A stretch of 64,000 bases of DNA from Epiperipatus broadwayi (Eukaryota; Onychophora; Udeonychophora; Euonychophora; Peripatidae): contig JAQFVV010012477.1 in NCBI GenBank assembly GCA_028023455.1, forward strand, positions 4,944,751 through 5,008,750, in the 5' to 3' direction. The stretch's first letter is position 1, and every line of letters begins with the position of its first letter. This document shows positions 48,694 to 61,582 of the stretch, piece by piece. The notes under the pieces are model-generated. The model saw only the letters and a program-made list of their open reading frames with translations, searched no databases and was not told where the DNA came from. The translations under genes and the position numbers were made by a program.

Positions 48694-51376
48694 ATGGCAG
48701 ACAAAAATAAAGCATCACCCTTAATCCCAAAAGCAGCAGTTGGCAGGCAAATGTCCAGGGTGCTAAGAATTACATGGTTATCTACCTAGACTGCCGTTTA
48801 ATAATGACATTTTATTTAGGTACTTACAATTATAGAACAGTATCAAAAGAAGAAAGAATGCAAGAATTGGAAGCACTATCTTTTATTAAATGGGCCATTA
48901 TTGAATTTTGTAATGTTGGAAGACCAGGTTAAGAGATACTTGATTTAAAAAGTAAAAATATACTATACTACAATAGCACAAATATAGAAAATACAAATAG
49001 AATATGATACATTATAAATAAAACATGGAAGAACAACATTATTGAGAATGATGGTGTATAAGACAGAATGGCAAGATTAGTTCTTCAACTTAATAGCATA
49101 TTATAAAATGCATATGTTTCAGGACAACAAATTCTCATTGTGGTGACAAATTAGACAATTTTTATATAAATGTACAAAAGGTTTTTAATCTGACAAAATA
49201 TTTTAAAATTGTCATGGGAGACTTTATTGCTAGAATTGGTAAACAATTGAAATATGAAAGTGCTGTAGATAAATTTGATTATGGTGATAGAAATGAGAAG
49301 GGTGATAGACATGTAGAGTTATCTAAAAATGGGAAATTTTATATTATGACTTTTTTTGGAGGAAAAATATGTATTTTAAGATTGTTATGTTTTTAATAAA
49401 TTTAACATAGGAAGTGATCATCGATTAGTAAGATATATAATGCAAAACTAAAGAGGCAAAAATTATTAGGAAAAACAATATTTATAATTGATATTACTAA
49501 TCTTCATAAACATTTCAATGCATTTAAATTGAAATTGCAAATTGTTTTCATATATTAACAGATTTAGAACATGATTCAGATTTGAATAAAATCAATAGAA
49601 AGATAACTGATACACTTTTAAAAACAGCAACCAAGATAGCTGATCCAAAAAATTTATACTGAGACAAGATAATTTATGAAGAAAAGAAGGAATATGAAAG
49701 TATATAAAAATGATGTTATTAAAAAGGATTGAATATCTTAAAATTTGTAAAAATGATGCAAAAAAGAGTTGATAATGATATAATAAATTATAATAGTAAA
49801 TTGGCAAGGAAAGCTGTAAAAGACAATAAAAGCCTCAAAAGTAAAAAAAAACAAACATCTTAGTATTGGTAAGAAACTTATTTCTGCAATAAAAAAAGAA
49901 CTATTACTAAAAAGAGAGAAGACATCATAAAATGTGTAGAAGAGTTACTATCTCTTACAACTAATATATCTTTTGAATCACCCAGTACTTTAAATGAAGA
50001 AGTAAGACATGCAATTAAATTGATGAAGAAGAGAAAAGCTCCAGTAAATAGTGGAATTATAATTGATATCTTAAAAAAAGCAGGAAAAGAAATAGAGAAA
50101 CCTTTGGCAATGTTGTATACCAAATGTCTAAATGATAACGATATACCGGATGAATGGAAAAATTCAGTATTAATATTAATGTTCAAAAATGGTGATAATG
50201 AAGATATTAAAAATTACAGACCTATAAAACATTTATCAGCTTTATACAAAATTTTTATCAAAATAATTACAACACATTAACCAAACAAAAGAACAAGCTA
50301 TATTTAAAAGTGGTTTTAGTACAGTGGATTATATCCAAGCATTGAGATAAGTTTTAGAAAATACTAATGAATATGAATTTTTATTATGTTTTGGGTTGTA
50401 AGAATTATGAAAAGCATTTGTTTCCATAAGCATTTCTTCAGTGATTAAAACATTGGCTCATCAAGATATAGGTCCAAGATATTGTCATATTCTGAAGAAT
50501 ATTTATAAAAATGTAACAACAATTAGATTACAAAAAGGTCACTAAAAATATTAACATTGTACGACAAGGATATTCCATATCTCCAAAAAATTTTAAAGCA
50601 GTTTTGCAAAAAGTATTTCAGTGATTAAATGGGAAGCTAATGGAATGAAAGTAAATGGACATTATTTAAGTCATCTACATTTTGCAGATGGTGTAGTTGT
50701 TTTCACAAATAATGCTTTAGAGTTTCACGAAATGTAGCTAGAGTTATTTGTTGAATGGCTTTTCTCAAAAGAAGAAAATAAAGATTGATAGTGATAAGGT
50801 GAAAATTAATAAATACATATAACTTTTAGATTATTGCTGCAGATGGAAACATACTGGATGAAATTTTAAGCACAGAATTAAAATTGGTTGATATGGTTTT
50901 GGTAAAAATAATTTAATATTAAAAGAAAATATGCCTATGTGTTTGAAAAGGAAGATTTTTAATAAATGCAAGCTATCACTTCTTACTTACAGATCTGAGA
51001 CTTCTACTCTTTACAGACAAACAATACAAAGACTTCAGACTGGAGTGATGTATGTTAGGAGAAACAAAAAAAATGAAAATGAAATTCATGGGTGAGAAAA
51101 CAAAAAAGTGTTACTCACATCATTGAAAGAATTAAAATATTTGAGTTGAGCTAGACACAATGTTTGAAGAGATGTTAATAGATGGACAGTTGAAATTTAG
51201 AATTGGACTCCAAAAGATTGTTAAAAACCTAGAAAGAGACCACACAAAGTGGATGGATAAAATAAGGAAGTGTGCTGGTGTGATGTGAAGAAAAGAGTTA
51301 AAAATAAGAGATGGTTTGAACTTGGACAGACCTTCATTCTGAAGAGGGCTGATAATGATTATGATGAAATATGAGA
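48694..51376 (+). pseudogene. RTE-clade LINE, nearly full length, inactive
   Basis: Degenerate element with both domains. The endonuclease half is read across frameshifts: a YNYRTVSKEERMQELEAL segment near 48830, then VMGDFIARIGKQLKYESAV and YGDRNEKGDRHVELS at 49214-49330, matching the GDFNA-IG and RNERGE blocks of the family's apurinic-type endonuclease. RT follows: IIIDILKKAGKEIEKPL (about 50055), IPDEWKNSVLILMF and NYRPIKHL (50145-50230), FADG at 50681-50692 where FADD is expected, then the C-terminal W-rich block to about 51340. The loss of the second catalytic Asp and the many stops show it is dead. It ends in a GAT-rich tail. Confidence 0.88.
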
Positions 51377-51689
51377 AAAAGTATCTAATATTTAAAAATA
51401 TTTCCTTAATTACATGTGTTAAAGATTTTAAATCATAACATCCACCTTTCTAGTATAGGAATCTATTATAAAATAGGAAAATAAGAAAAGTTGTGAGACT
51501 TTGTTTTCTTTATATATGTATATATTTACTCTTTAAAGGATAATTTTTTTTGAATGCAAAAAAAACATTAACAGTTTGTTTTTATTGACTGCTGTCTTAT
51601 TAACATCTGGCTGTGGTTTTTCTAAATAAAATATAATGGAAATTTCCACCTATTTAAGAAAATTTCATTAGTTACTTTTATCAGAAATT
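51377..51689. other. A+T-rich sequence without recognised genes
   Basis: Nothing recognised. Confidence 0.5.
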
Positions 51690-51920
51690 ATATATATATA
51701 TAATTATAGAGGATTTGAATATAGACATTCAAGTTCTCTTCAACTATACAATCCATCTCATACAACTGATACACATGATTACACACATGTGAAAAAGATA
51801 AATAATTTCCAATGTATATATTTCCTGCTGAACCTGCACTCATCAGTTGGTCCAGATCATCATCTCCCATATTCATATATAATCATTGCTTGATATATTA
51901 AGATTTAAACTCCAGAGATA
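51690..51920 (-). repeat. Family C2 hammerhead repeat, single copy
   Basis: Minus-oriented copy with the tail (GGATTTGAATATAGAC on the plus strand), ribozyme and AATATATCAAG head. The small minus ORF at 51688-51876 is a product of the repeat. Confidence 0.8.
51800..51861 (-). ncRNA. Hammerhead, near-intact core, family C2
   Basis: Minus strand: CTGATGA (plus 51840-51846), stem II TGC/GCA flanked by a G·G, GAAA (plus 51821-51824), and proximal stem I CCAA with TTGG. Core strands are intact. The base before the cleavage nucleotide reads C instead of the required U, so the A15.1-U16.1 pair is lost and activity is doubtful. Confidence 0.65.
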
Positions 51921-52969
51921 CAAAATATACCTGTATTTAAATATTATATATATATTAACTTATTCATGTTTAATCTCTTTAAATTCCTTTCGAATTCCTA
52001 GCAGAGTGAAGCTGTCTATTCCTTTTTGCTAAATATGATTTTGTCATAGATTGATGTTATTTTGTACTAATTATATGCTTTATGTGATTTAATGGATTAT
52101 ATTTAATGATAATAAAATTATCCCTATATCAACTTTGTTTCTGGTTGGCAGATATAATCAAGGGAATAGACTATAAATTCACTCACTTTTTAAACAATAT
52201 AGAAATAATTTTTTACAATAAGTTTACCAAGCTAAAAGATAAGCTTTCATTTATTTTGAAAATTTAATTTTTCATTTAAATTACAATGATAATTCTATTA
52301 ATAAATATAAAATATTTTTTTTTTATAATTACTAATATTTTTAGTTTTAAGGAATAAAAACTCATGTGGTGAATCAAAAAACATTTTTTATATTTATGTT
52401 AGAAGATTCAGATGTAAAAATAATTTTATTAGAAAATTTATTCAAATTGAAAGTAACATAAACAAAAATAAGCAAACATTGTATGTTTTGGCTTAGTTAT
52501 GTTTAACCTACTAGAGAAAGTTTAACTAACTAGCCAATAAATTTTTTATTAATAATCATTTATAATTTTTGATATCGTATTAGAACAACCATAAAAGAGC
52601 TCTTCCAAAATAATTCTTTCATGATTTCAATAGCAGTCATCAATTGGCATGTGAAAAAATAATTTATCAAAATATTACATTGTAATACTAAATCCAAAAC
52701 ATTTACAACTGTAAAGCATAAAATAATTATGCCCAAAGATTTAATTACATTTATAATATATATAGTAAATGAAAAAAACTTGTTTAGCATTGGGGATTGT
52801 CAAGTAGTGGTAACTGATCATTTCTTATAACATGAAAAGTTAAAGTTTATAACCATATATGTGGATGTAATTTCCTCATTTTTATTTATTATTATAATAA
52901 CTATCCATGGAAATATTTAACTCAATATATATATAATCTTTAAATATAAGAATATTATTTATACTGAAC
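51921..52969. other. A+T-rich sequence without recognised genes
   Basis: The minus ORF at 52560-52790 (hydrophobic, 76 codons) is probably fortuitous. Confidence 0.45.
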
Positions 52970-53710
52970 TTAATGTAATAAGAAGGGATTTGAACCACAC
53001 TTTCAAGGTCCTATAGCTATCCACTCCATCTTCTACAACTAATATATATAATCACATACATATGAAAAAGATAAATGAACTCCAATATATATATATATTG
53101 TGTACAGAATTCACACTCATTAGTTGGTTCAGATCATTATTTCCCGTATATATATAATCAGTCCTCAGTTTATATTAAGATGGTAAATCTTTAAACTTTA
53201 AATAACAGACTTCAATCCTCACCAATCTCCAACTCTTCAGTTATTCATATCATTGAAAATCTGATGGAATGATTAAAGCCTTTATTAATGCTAGTCTTAT
53301 TGTCTTACCCATGTTGATCTTAAATCACTCTAAACACCTCATGTATAAGACTTTAATATGTCCATTTAAATATATAAAATAAGAATGGGCAGAATAAAGC
53401 TAAATATGTAATATTTAAATACAAGTATATTGACTATAATGAACTTTAATAAGAATAGCATTAACAAAAACTTTGAGCATTCCATCTGTTGAAAAGTGGA
53501 GAAAATTTAAGTCTGTCCAACAAAGTTTGAAAATTTTCTATCTTAATATAAACTGAGCACTGATTATATATATATATGGGAGATGATGATTTATCTTTTT
53601 CACATGTATGTGATCATGTGTATCAGTTGTATAAAATGGAGTCAATAGCTGTAGGAAGCTTAAAAATCTAAGTTCAAATCCCTTCTAATATATATAATAA
53701 AAAGGTTAAT
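52970..53710. repeat. Family C2 inverted dimer; one arm lacks the ribozyme
   Basis: Left arm (minus) 52975-53440 has a decayed hammerhead at about 53080-53150: CTAATGA core and CAAT for GAAA. Right arm (plus) is about 53450-53710. In it GGGAGATGATGAT (53578-53590) runs straight into TTATCTTTTTCAC, so the ribozyme between the two stem I strands has been deleted. The tail CAAATCCCTTC ends the right arm. Confidence 0.82.
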
Positions 53711-53849
53711 CTTAAATTATAAAATTCTGCTATACTCTTAGTCATTCTACAATTCACAATATGAAGTCTCCAGCAGCAAAAATTTATTTAAAATATTAAA
53801 CTTAAAAGCTTTCAAAAAGAATTTATAGAGTCCATCATAAAAGATAAAA

Positions 53850-55020
53850 TCAGCAATTGATTTTACCAAAAATATCTGAATTTTAATTTGCAAAAAAAGG
53901 TGCCTCTGCTTCTGATCCAATAGCACTTTTTAAAATTATTACTGAACAAGTAAAAAAAAAGAGGACCTACAATAGTTTAATTAGATATATTAGCTCCTTT
54001 TGATTCGGTCTCTACTGATATAGTATTAAATCAATTAGAATCTTATAATCATCCACTTGGTGCATTGCTACTGGTAAAAATATACCATCTCCTTTTATTG
54101 CAAAGCCATGCAACTTTTTAGGTTTCCCAATGCTCAAAGCAAATAGAGCAATGAAATCACATATACAAGAAAATTTATTATACTCTATTCAATCTTGTAT
54201 CAAATCATTATCTAAAGCCTATTGATCATGTTATGCCAAATCTTCACTTATAAATATTCTTATTTTTACAAAAGTTAATTATTTTATGCATATTGTGAAT
54301 TTTTCTAAGTCTTTTATCAAAAGAATTCACACTTTATGTGATAAACTTTTTTGGCAAAAAAAACCTGCTGTAATCAGTTTGAAAAATATGCAAAAAAATA
54401 TCAGATATAATGGGTTATCACTACGTTCAATAAACACTTTATTTTTTCAAAAAGTAACAATATGATTAATAGACTTGTTAATAAATTTCAAGATCTAAAT
54501 TAAACACATCTATAACTTCTACAGACACATCACCATCTATAAATGAAAGTTGGCTGTTGCAGATTATAAATTTTACAAAAAAATCTCTAAATTTGGATGG
54601 TCAATTGCCGGAAAAAAATTACATACTGGGAGAATTATTATTTGTCACATGATATAGATCAAAATCAATCCACATTATTACAAGTCACTAATAAACGAAT
54701 TATAAAGAGATTCAAACATTTGTCATTAGAACCAAAATACCTTGATTTTCTTTTAAAAATTAATCTAGAAGCATTACCTACAAATTTTTTTGTTCACACA
54801 AAGCATGGCATTTCAAAAATAAACCCCATTTGTCCAATATGTTCTAGATCAGATGAAACAACTAAACACTTTCTATATCAATGCTGTGTGCTGGAAAACA
54901 CTAAAGAATTTTTACTCAATATAACAAATTTAACTCACAATATAATAGAAATTTTAAATATTGGTTTACATGATGGAATTATCTGCAAATTAGAATATCC
55001 ACTTTTATAATATTTGCATT
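53850..55020 (+). pseudogene. L1/Tx1-like LINE, RT to zinc knuckle, fragmented
   Basis: Plus-strand remnant related to 25257-27120. RT motif 2-3 region near 53890-54055: GASASDPIALFKIITEQVKKK followed, after a stop, by FDSVSTDIVLNQLESYN. The segment at 54265-54450 reads KVNYFMHIVNFSKSF...CDKLFWQKKPAVISLKNMQKNIRYNGLSLRSI, the usual block downstream of RT. The ORF at 54597-55010 ends in the zf-RVT knuckle CPICSRSDETTKHFLYQC. The piece with the catalytic Asp pair is missing, apparently by deletion between about 54120 and 54170. Inactive. Confidence 0.8.
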
Positions 55021-56664
55021 ATGGTGTCTAAGATGTCACATCTGTTTTAAACAAAATGTGGTAAACTCAACAATTTTTTTATTGAACAAAATTTAAGAAA
55101 TTAAAAATAAAAATAGTATTAATTCACACAAGAAAATCTTTAAAACCACATGGAATCTAGTCAAAATATAAGATTAGAAATATTGCCACTTGTATTTTTT
55201 TTATTTATAAGTTCTCTAATTTTTTCACATGTAAATTTCTTAGAATTAATATATAAATAAAATTTTCTTATTTTAAAAAAATAAATAAATAAATTTTGAG
55301 TATCATGGTTAAAAATTATTTAAATATTAATATCTTACTTGTACCTCATATCAGAAATAATCAGAATATCAATATGATAGAAATCAACTTTTCCTTAGGA
55401 AAAAATGCATTTCTACCTGCAATACTTCTTTCACTGATGTTTACAATATATATATATTTGTTTATTTATAAATTGCTTTTCAATTTCTGTAAAACTATTG
55501 AATGTTTATTATGTGATGTTTAGATATAGATTTTGCTTGAGTATAAAAAAATTGCCTGTTAAAAATGTGATGTCAAACAGAAACGAACCTGTTGTTTTTA
55601 ATGTGATTTTTAATATTTCTAAGATAAAATTTGTTCTTTAGACTTAAGATTGTAACAAAATTTACTTTTAAAAAAAGGTTAAAGGAAATTAAGTTTTCTC
55701 CCTTTAAATACATTTTTAAAAACTAAAGATTAAAAAAAAAAGTGTTATAAAAATTATTGCTATTTTTTTATTTGCAATGGTGATTTCAAATTAACTTCAT
55801 TATTTGCACTTAATAACAAAACAGGTTTGAATTGTAATAAGGAAAATTTATTTAAAGCTGAGTGCTTTCAATACTGAGTAGTATCATAACCATAACATTA
55901 TGTGACTAAAGAAAGTTGACATTTAGATTTAAAGTTACTTTTGAATATTAAATATTAAATTATCATAAAATTGAATTTTTAGAAGTAGATTTATATATTA
56001 ATGATGAAAGGGGTCGCTATGAGTACCATTTTTTTAGAAAGAGGAGTGCTAGAGTTCCTTTTATTGATGGCGTGATGATCTTTAGCTATTAACCATGTTT
56101 TCTTCACTGTTCTCTTTCTGTTATCTCTCTCAAAACAAATGATGCCAGCTGTAGAGAGATCATAGTTATAGCCTGATTACAACTTGTGATCAAGAAAACT
56201 GAAGAATATTTATTGCTTTTCTTGGCCCAATTGTACAGATATTTATACAGAGCAAGTCTTGTAGATAGGTTAACTCAGGTTTCACTATAGTAAGACTTCA
56301 AGCAATTAGGTTCTTTGCAATAAATTTTTTTAATTGATTATTTTGTCTTTTGAATTATTTAATAATTTATTTAAAGTCAGAAGTGAGTGAAAACTGATAT
56401 TGTATTTATTAGTACAAATGTTTTTTAATTTGTGTGTGAGTTTCAAAATATAAGGGAGATTAGACTATTTTTTATTATCATGTTGAATGTTTGTAGGATG
56501 CAAGATTTTGTTATAAAAGTTCAGAATAATTGCGGCTATTTTTATAGAATTATACCAATAATAAAAGTGCCCAGCTTTAAATAAATTTTCTTTATTACAA
56601 ATTCCAATCTGTTTCATTGTTAAAAAGGTTTTAATATTTTCTGAACCATGACAATTATTTAATA
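55021..56664. other. A+T-rich sequence without recognised genes
   Basis: ORFs at 55296-55523 and 56465-56671 have no family features; the latter runs into family A. A slightly less A+T-rich stretch at 56010-56290 has no recognisable coding. Confidence 0.45.
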
Positions 56665-57255
56665 TAGGCAAAACTCTCCATACAGTAGTGCCACTCAGTA
56701 CAAGGCAGACTAATCAGTGGATGCCAGAAGGCTTTTGCAAAAAATCCCTATCTAGTACATGCTCATCCAATATTCCTGGACTAGTTTCTAGCTTGTGGCT
56801 TTCATCAGTGAGAAGCTTTGGATATGAGAGCATGGCACCCAGATTTTAGGATCTAATGCAACTCTCTAGCAGCCATTATATCACTACTTAACTACAAAAC
56901 TATGAGTCTAACCTTGAAAACATAATATTATTTTCAATCCAAGCTCATTCACTTATATAGCCATATAGGTCTGAACTCAGTTCAGTACCCATACATTTTG
57001 GTGTCTTTGATTCTTAATAATCATAACCACCATTATCCTAATAGCCAAGATTGGTATTAAACCACTATACATCACATGATCATTATTTCTTATGCTTGCC
57101 CATAACTGTTATTAAAACAGGCCAACCTCTCCATACAGTAGTGCCACTCAGTGCAAGCCAGAGCAGCAAAACTTGGTACTACTGTATGAAGAGTTTTGCC
57201 TGTTTTAATGAAAGTTATGAACAAGCGTAAGAAATTATGATCATGTGACATTATT
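56665..57255 (-). repeat. Family A tandem units with inverted end
   Basis: A full minus-oriented unit from 56667 (AGGCAAAACTCTCC) through the ribozyme to ACCACCATTATCC near 57040. It is followed head-to-tail by the start of a second minus unit (57117, AGGCCAACCTCTCC). At about 57180 the sequence flips to plus orientation (GTACTACTGTATGAAGAG) and runs to the family end near 57250. The distance between unit starts is about 450 bp, as at 1-621. Confidence 0.88.
56765..56823 (-). ncRNA. Hammerhead, intact core but weak stem I, family A
   Basis: Minus strand: CTGATGA (plus 56802-56808), stem II AGC/GCT over CACAA, GAAAC (plus 56784-56788), GTC (plus 56779-56781), stem III ACTAGT. Distal stem I ATCCAA/TTGGAT is preserved (plus 56818-56823 and 56765-56770). 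The two base pairs nearest the core are lost (A·C and C·A), which may hinder cleavage. The A-T pair in stem II replaces the G-C of other copies. Confidence 0.7.
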
Positions 57256-59299
57256 ATTATTACAGAAAAATAGTAAAAAAAAATATTCTAGAATTACTTA
57301 CACTTTTAATAAAATTTAACCAAACTATAAAAAAAATGGTGGTGAATATATTATTTTTGTTTAAAAAAGCAACAGAAACAAAAGTATAGATAAAATTAAC
57401 AAAAAAAAAGATCCATGAATATGTTCTAAAAACAACAGAGTTAACAGTATAATAATCACATTTAGATAGGGCAATATGAAATTAAAACGTATACTTTAGA
57501 TAATATAAAGCCTAATACTTTAAAATATTTAATAATCAACATTTTTATAGAAAGAAATACATGATATATAATATACTCAAAGATCAAAGATTCAACATCA
57601 AAAAATCAATAAAAGTAAAATATAAAGTTATATAATAACCAAATTCTGAAACATAAAGTATAACAATACAACACTCACAGAAACAGTTTCAGTGTACCCA
57701 CATCATCAAATCTATCAAGCCACAACATCATAAACCACAAATTGGAGTCTTGATGTTTATACTTATATTAATCAGTTTCCACTTGCTTTAATTTGTTTTA
57801 TAATATATTAATTATATAATTAATTACATTACATATTATATATATATAACTATCAACAGGAAATGTATCTTTACCGAACTCTAATATGCAAAATAAATGG
57901 GAGGTCAATATTAATATATGAATACTATATATGATAACACAGTTTTTATATAATGCATAGAAAAATGTATATGTAATTTATATTAGTGCATGTCGATATG
58001 TGCAGTACACTGGCATATGGATTGTAAATATATTGTGTGATATTGTGTACTCATATTGTATTTTAGTGTGTGTCTAATTTTTTTTTGCATATATCTACAT
58101 ACTTTTGTATATGTATATCAGAGCGTATTTATAAATTAATTTACATAAAAATATTATATATTAGCATGGGCACTTATATATATCACATATTAATCTTTAA
58201 CTATATTTAAAATTTATATCTGAGCTAGGAATAATATGATAATTTCTAACCTAAGCAACAATAAATGTTATTATTAATGTCTTTATTTAAAATGGATATT
58301 ATTAAAAAAATAAATGCTGAAAATTTAGCATGAATAGATCAAATTATGGTAATTGTGTACAGAGTGTGGGCTTAATAACGTTTTTAATTCAAGTGTGATC
58401 AAAAGATGAGAAAATACATGCGATTCTAAAGAGTGATAAAATTATAATTAAAAACGTTTGCGCATATCTACGCTATGCCATATTTGTTTAGGCTACAATT
58501 AAATTGATACTTTTTCCTGTGGGAATGTTTTTCTAATATGACCTGGAACATGTGTGTTCATTCCCGCTTTACAGAAAGTCAGTTACTAGACAAAACAATA
58601 CTACAAACAAACAATTGTTCTTCATTGATGTCATTGTTTTCTGTTTTTTAATAAAATGTATTCATCATCTTAATATTAGAGCGGAACAAATTTTAACGAG
58701 TTCTTTTACGTTATTAAAATGCACCCAAGTGACCTGATAAAAGCTATAATCTAATATCTGTTTGTTTGTTTTTTTGTTTTTGTTTTTAAAAATCTGATGT
58801 TTAATCATAATCAAGTTTTAGTGAATTAATTACAAATTATAATATAACGACCAAACAAGAATTGGATTGTTGTTATAATTACTAGAACTATTTTTTTTAA
58901 TTTCAGTATAATATTTGTTTTAAAGTAAAATAAAAACAGATGTTTACCAGTAATTAAAAGTATGTAAAAAATAAAATACTTAGATTTTTTTCCCCGCAAA
59001 GCAGAGATAATTGTTTTGATAATGAGAGCATAAAGTTCTAATGAAATAATAAACTAAGTTAAAAACATAAACGTATTTATCTACAAAGCATTAGGGAAAA
59101 GACTGCTAAAAGTTTTAATAGTACAAACGCACACATACGAATTATTTTATACCTAATTTATCAAATTACAGAAAAATTTATACAGTACACGCAAAAGGAT
59201 TTTTATTGCTATTTATTTTGTAAGATTTTTAAATTATATATTTAGTTATAAAAATCCGACTTAAGTAAATTCGAGTTTATATAAAAAAGTTCCTGGTGC
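57256..59299. other. A+T-rich sequence without recognised genes
   Basis: No recognisable coding. The ORF at 58552-58737 has no family features. (TA)-rich stretches around 57820-58200. Confidence 0.5.
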
Positions 59300-59521
59300 T
59301 CATTTAACGGGCTCTCTCTGCCATTGTAATGGGAGCCCCAAATCCACAGCTGACATGACCAAGCGATAAATGAAGTCGAACATGGTGCGATAGATAGAAT
59401 TCCAATTTTTTTGACCATTTGTTACAAAATCGCCACTTCCATCAATAATTAAAAAACAAATGCGCAAATTTTGTACAATTAGGTTCGACCAAATTACGTG
59501 AACAAAAGATTGCAAACACAT
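59300..59521 (-). CDS. Unidentified 73-codon ORF in a G+C-richer island
   Basis: I do not recognise the product. The minus-strand reading has a balanced amino-acid composition (IDGSGDFVTNGQKNWNSIY, then YRLVMSAVDLGLPLQW) unlike the Phe/Ile/Asn/Lys-rich translations of the surrounding DNA, and the G+C content is visibly higher. It starts at an ATG with an in-frame stop just upstream and ends at a TGA next to a G+C-rich segment. No splice acceptor or polypyrimidine tract is obvious. It could be an old coding exon, a processed gene fragment or a transposon piece. Low confidence as an active gene. Confidence 0.3.
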   Translation of the reverse strand: MCLQSFVHVIWSNLIVQNLRICFLIIDGSGDFVTNGQKNWNSIYRTMFDFIYRLVMSAVDLGLPLQWQREPVK

Positions 59522-59731
59522 TTATAATTTATTAATAATTATTACTAATATTACACAGGGATTGGATACAGTTGCATTTACAAGATTATTCACAGTGAAT
59601 CTTTTATTGTTTTTTTTTTCTATTACCTATGAGTGTTTTCTTTTTCTTTTAAGTTTTGCTATTTTAATATTCCTTGATAATGATTGTTACAAATTGGAAC
59701 ACTTGATAATTGTGACTTGTAAACAAATATT
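59522..59731. other. Spacer without recognised features
   Basis: The small plus ORF at 59562-59747 is hydrophobic and unremarkable; it runs into the next foldback. Confidence 0.4.
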
Positions 59732-59920
59732 TTTACCAAGACAATAAAGCCAATTACTCAGGGATTTAATAGGTTTATATATGTAGATGCTAAAAATCGA
59801 CCCTTAAACTATCAACAATCTCAACTTGTAGTCAAGAAAATATATGTAAACAATAAAGGTGATATATTTATAAACCTATTAAAATCTTGAGTAATCGGCT
59901 TTATTGTCATAGTAAATATA
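59732..59920. mobile_element. Foldback with 50-bp TIRs, family D fragment inside
   Basis: Left arm has GACAATAAAGCCAATTACTC and AATAGGTTTATA; the right arm (59866-59918) is its complement with few mismatches. The loop contains CAACAATCTCAACTTGTAGTCAAG, a degenerate family D arm. Confidence 0.78.
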
Positions 59921-59929
59921 TACTTTATA

Positions 59930-60170
59930 TGGAATTTGGTAGTTATAAATAACTATTTATTAGTCTGCTTTCAGAACTCATTATATTTGTTTGATTATGA
60001 AAGTTGTTTTCTTTACATTAATAGTATCGCACTCTTTGGTCAAGTTGCAACCTTTAGTGTCTATATAAATAAATCAAACCACAGATAAAGGTTGATTCAT
60101 GTTTATTGTTTAAGACGGTTGCATTGACTACAGGTAGAGATTATTGATAACTTAAGAATCAATTGTTAAC
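59930..60170 (+). repeat. Family D dispersed repeat
   Basis: Matches 14180-14480 through ATTTATTAGTCTGC, GTCAAGTTGCAACC and AGTGTCTATATAAATA, then GGTTGCATTGACTACAG and GATTATTGATAAC. Degenerate. Confidence 0.65.
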
Positions 60171-61144
60171 AAATAATCTTGTATTTAAATAATTTTGCAG
60201 TTCATATATATTCCTGAAAGCAACAACACTTGGCAGATATTATATTGCATTTACATATAATGTCAAATCATTTCTTATTATTTTTATTTAGCATGTTATA
60301 TTTCCTTTTACTAAATAATAAGTATACTTAATATTTTAAATAGTTGGACCACAAAGATAGCTAGTTATAATATTAGTTGGTTATGGATATCTAGTTTTAT
60401 TGTTAGGTAAAAGATTTAAAACTAATATAACTTGCATTAGATAAATATTATTGTTTTATATAAAAAGTAAAATATAATTGCAATATAATGTGAGGTAGTT
60501 TTTATGGACCAGATAACCATAATAATAGTTGGTTCAATAGTTATTGATAAGTAATAGAGCTAAAAATAATCAAGGTTTGTCAAATAAATTTCACTGTACA
60601 GTATGTAAATATTAAAATATAATTATAATAAGGTGTGACTGCTAATAATAGAGAAACTATCAGACTCCTATGGTTGCAGAATCATAATACATTTTCACAT
60701 TTTATTTTTTTTGAATGAGATATAAATATATAATACTACAATTATTCCTTGACATAATTTTCACTTCCATTGATATACTTGCTCTCTTGTGGCAAAAACT
60801 AAATAAACAACAATATAAAAGTATTATGTCAATTGTCTGTGCTTTTGTTTTAGTTTCAATATTATCTGTAAGCATTTGTACATATCATAGCAAAATAGAT
60901 ATTTTTAAACAATAAACAAAACATTTCTTTTATAGATATCTACTTCAAAAAGATAATTTTAGCAAAATAATATGCAGCAATATATTGAACAAAGCATTTT
61001 ATCTAGTGTAACCAGCCAGTAACATATACTTCATATCTTTTATATAGACTATGTTGGACTATGAAAAAATATATTAAACATATAAAAATATGTTACTTTT
61101 ATTATAATTGTTTCTCTTTTATTTACAATACATTAAATTCTTTC
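60171..61144. other. A+T-rich sequence without recognised genes
   Basis: The ORF at 60715-60915 encodes 66 hydrophobic residues with no recognised motif. Confidence 0.45.
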
Positions 61145-61239
61145 CTCTATATATATATATGAACAGAAGGATTTTCTGTCTATTCATTCTCCATTCCATC
61201 TTAAGCAACTGATACACATGATCACACACATGTAAAAAA

Positions 61240-61310
61240 TAAACATAATCCTCAATATATGTCTTTCATGCAGAACCAGCACCCATCAGTTGGGACAGAT
61301 CATAATCTTT
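61240..61310 (-). ncRNA. Hammerhead with A9 mutation, family C2
   Basis: Minus strand: core CTGATGG (plus 61283-61289, A9 to G), stem II ATGCAG/CTGGTTCTGCAT-like with GTGCTG, GAAA (plus 61264-61267), CCAA with TTGA. Otherwise well preserved; A9 loss should inactivate it. Confidence 0.6.
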
Positions 61311-61582
61311 CACACATGAATACAATCAGTTCCCAGTTTATATTACGATAGAAATTCCTCAAACTTTAATGGACAGGCTTTAATCTTCTCACTCTTCCAA
61401 CAATTCAACCATCCATTTCACTGAAAAAGTGATGATGAAATGCTCAAAGCCTTTGTTAGATTTGATATTATAGTTGTACCCATGTAGTTGGAAGAGTGAG
61501 AAGATGGAATCCTGTTTATTAAAATTTGAGGAATTGCTATCTTAATATACACTAAACACTGATTGTATATATGCATGGAAGA

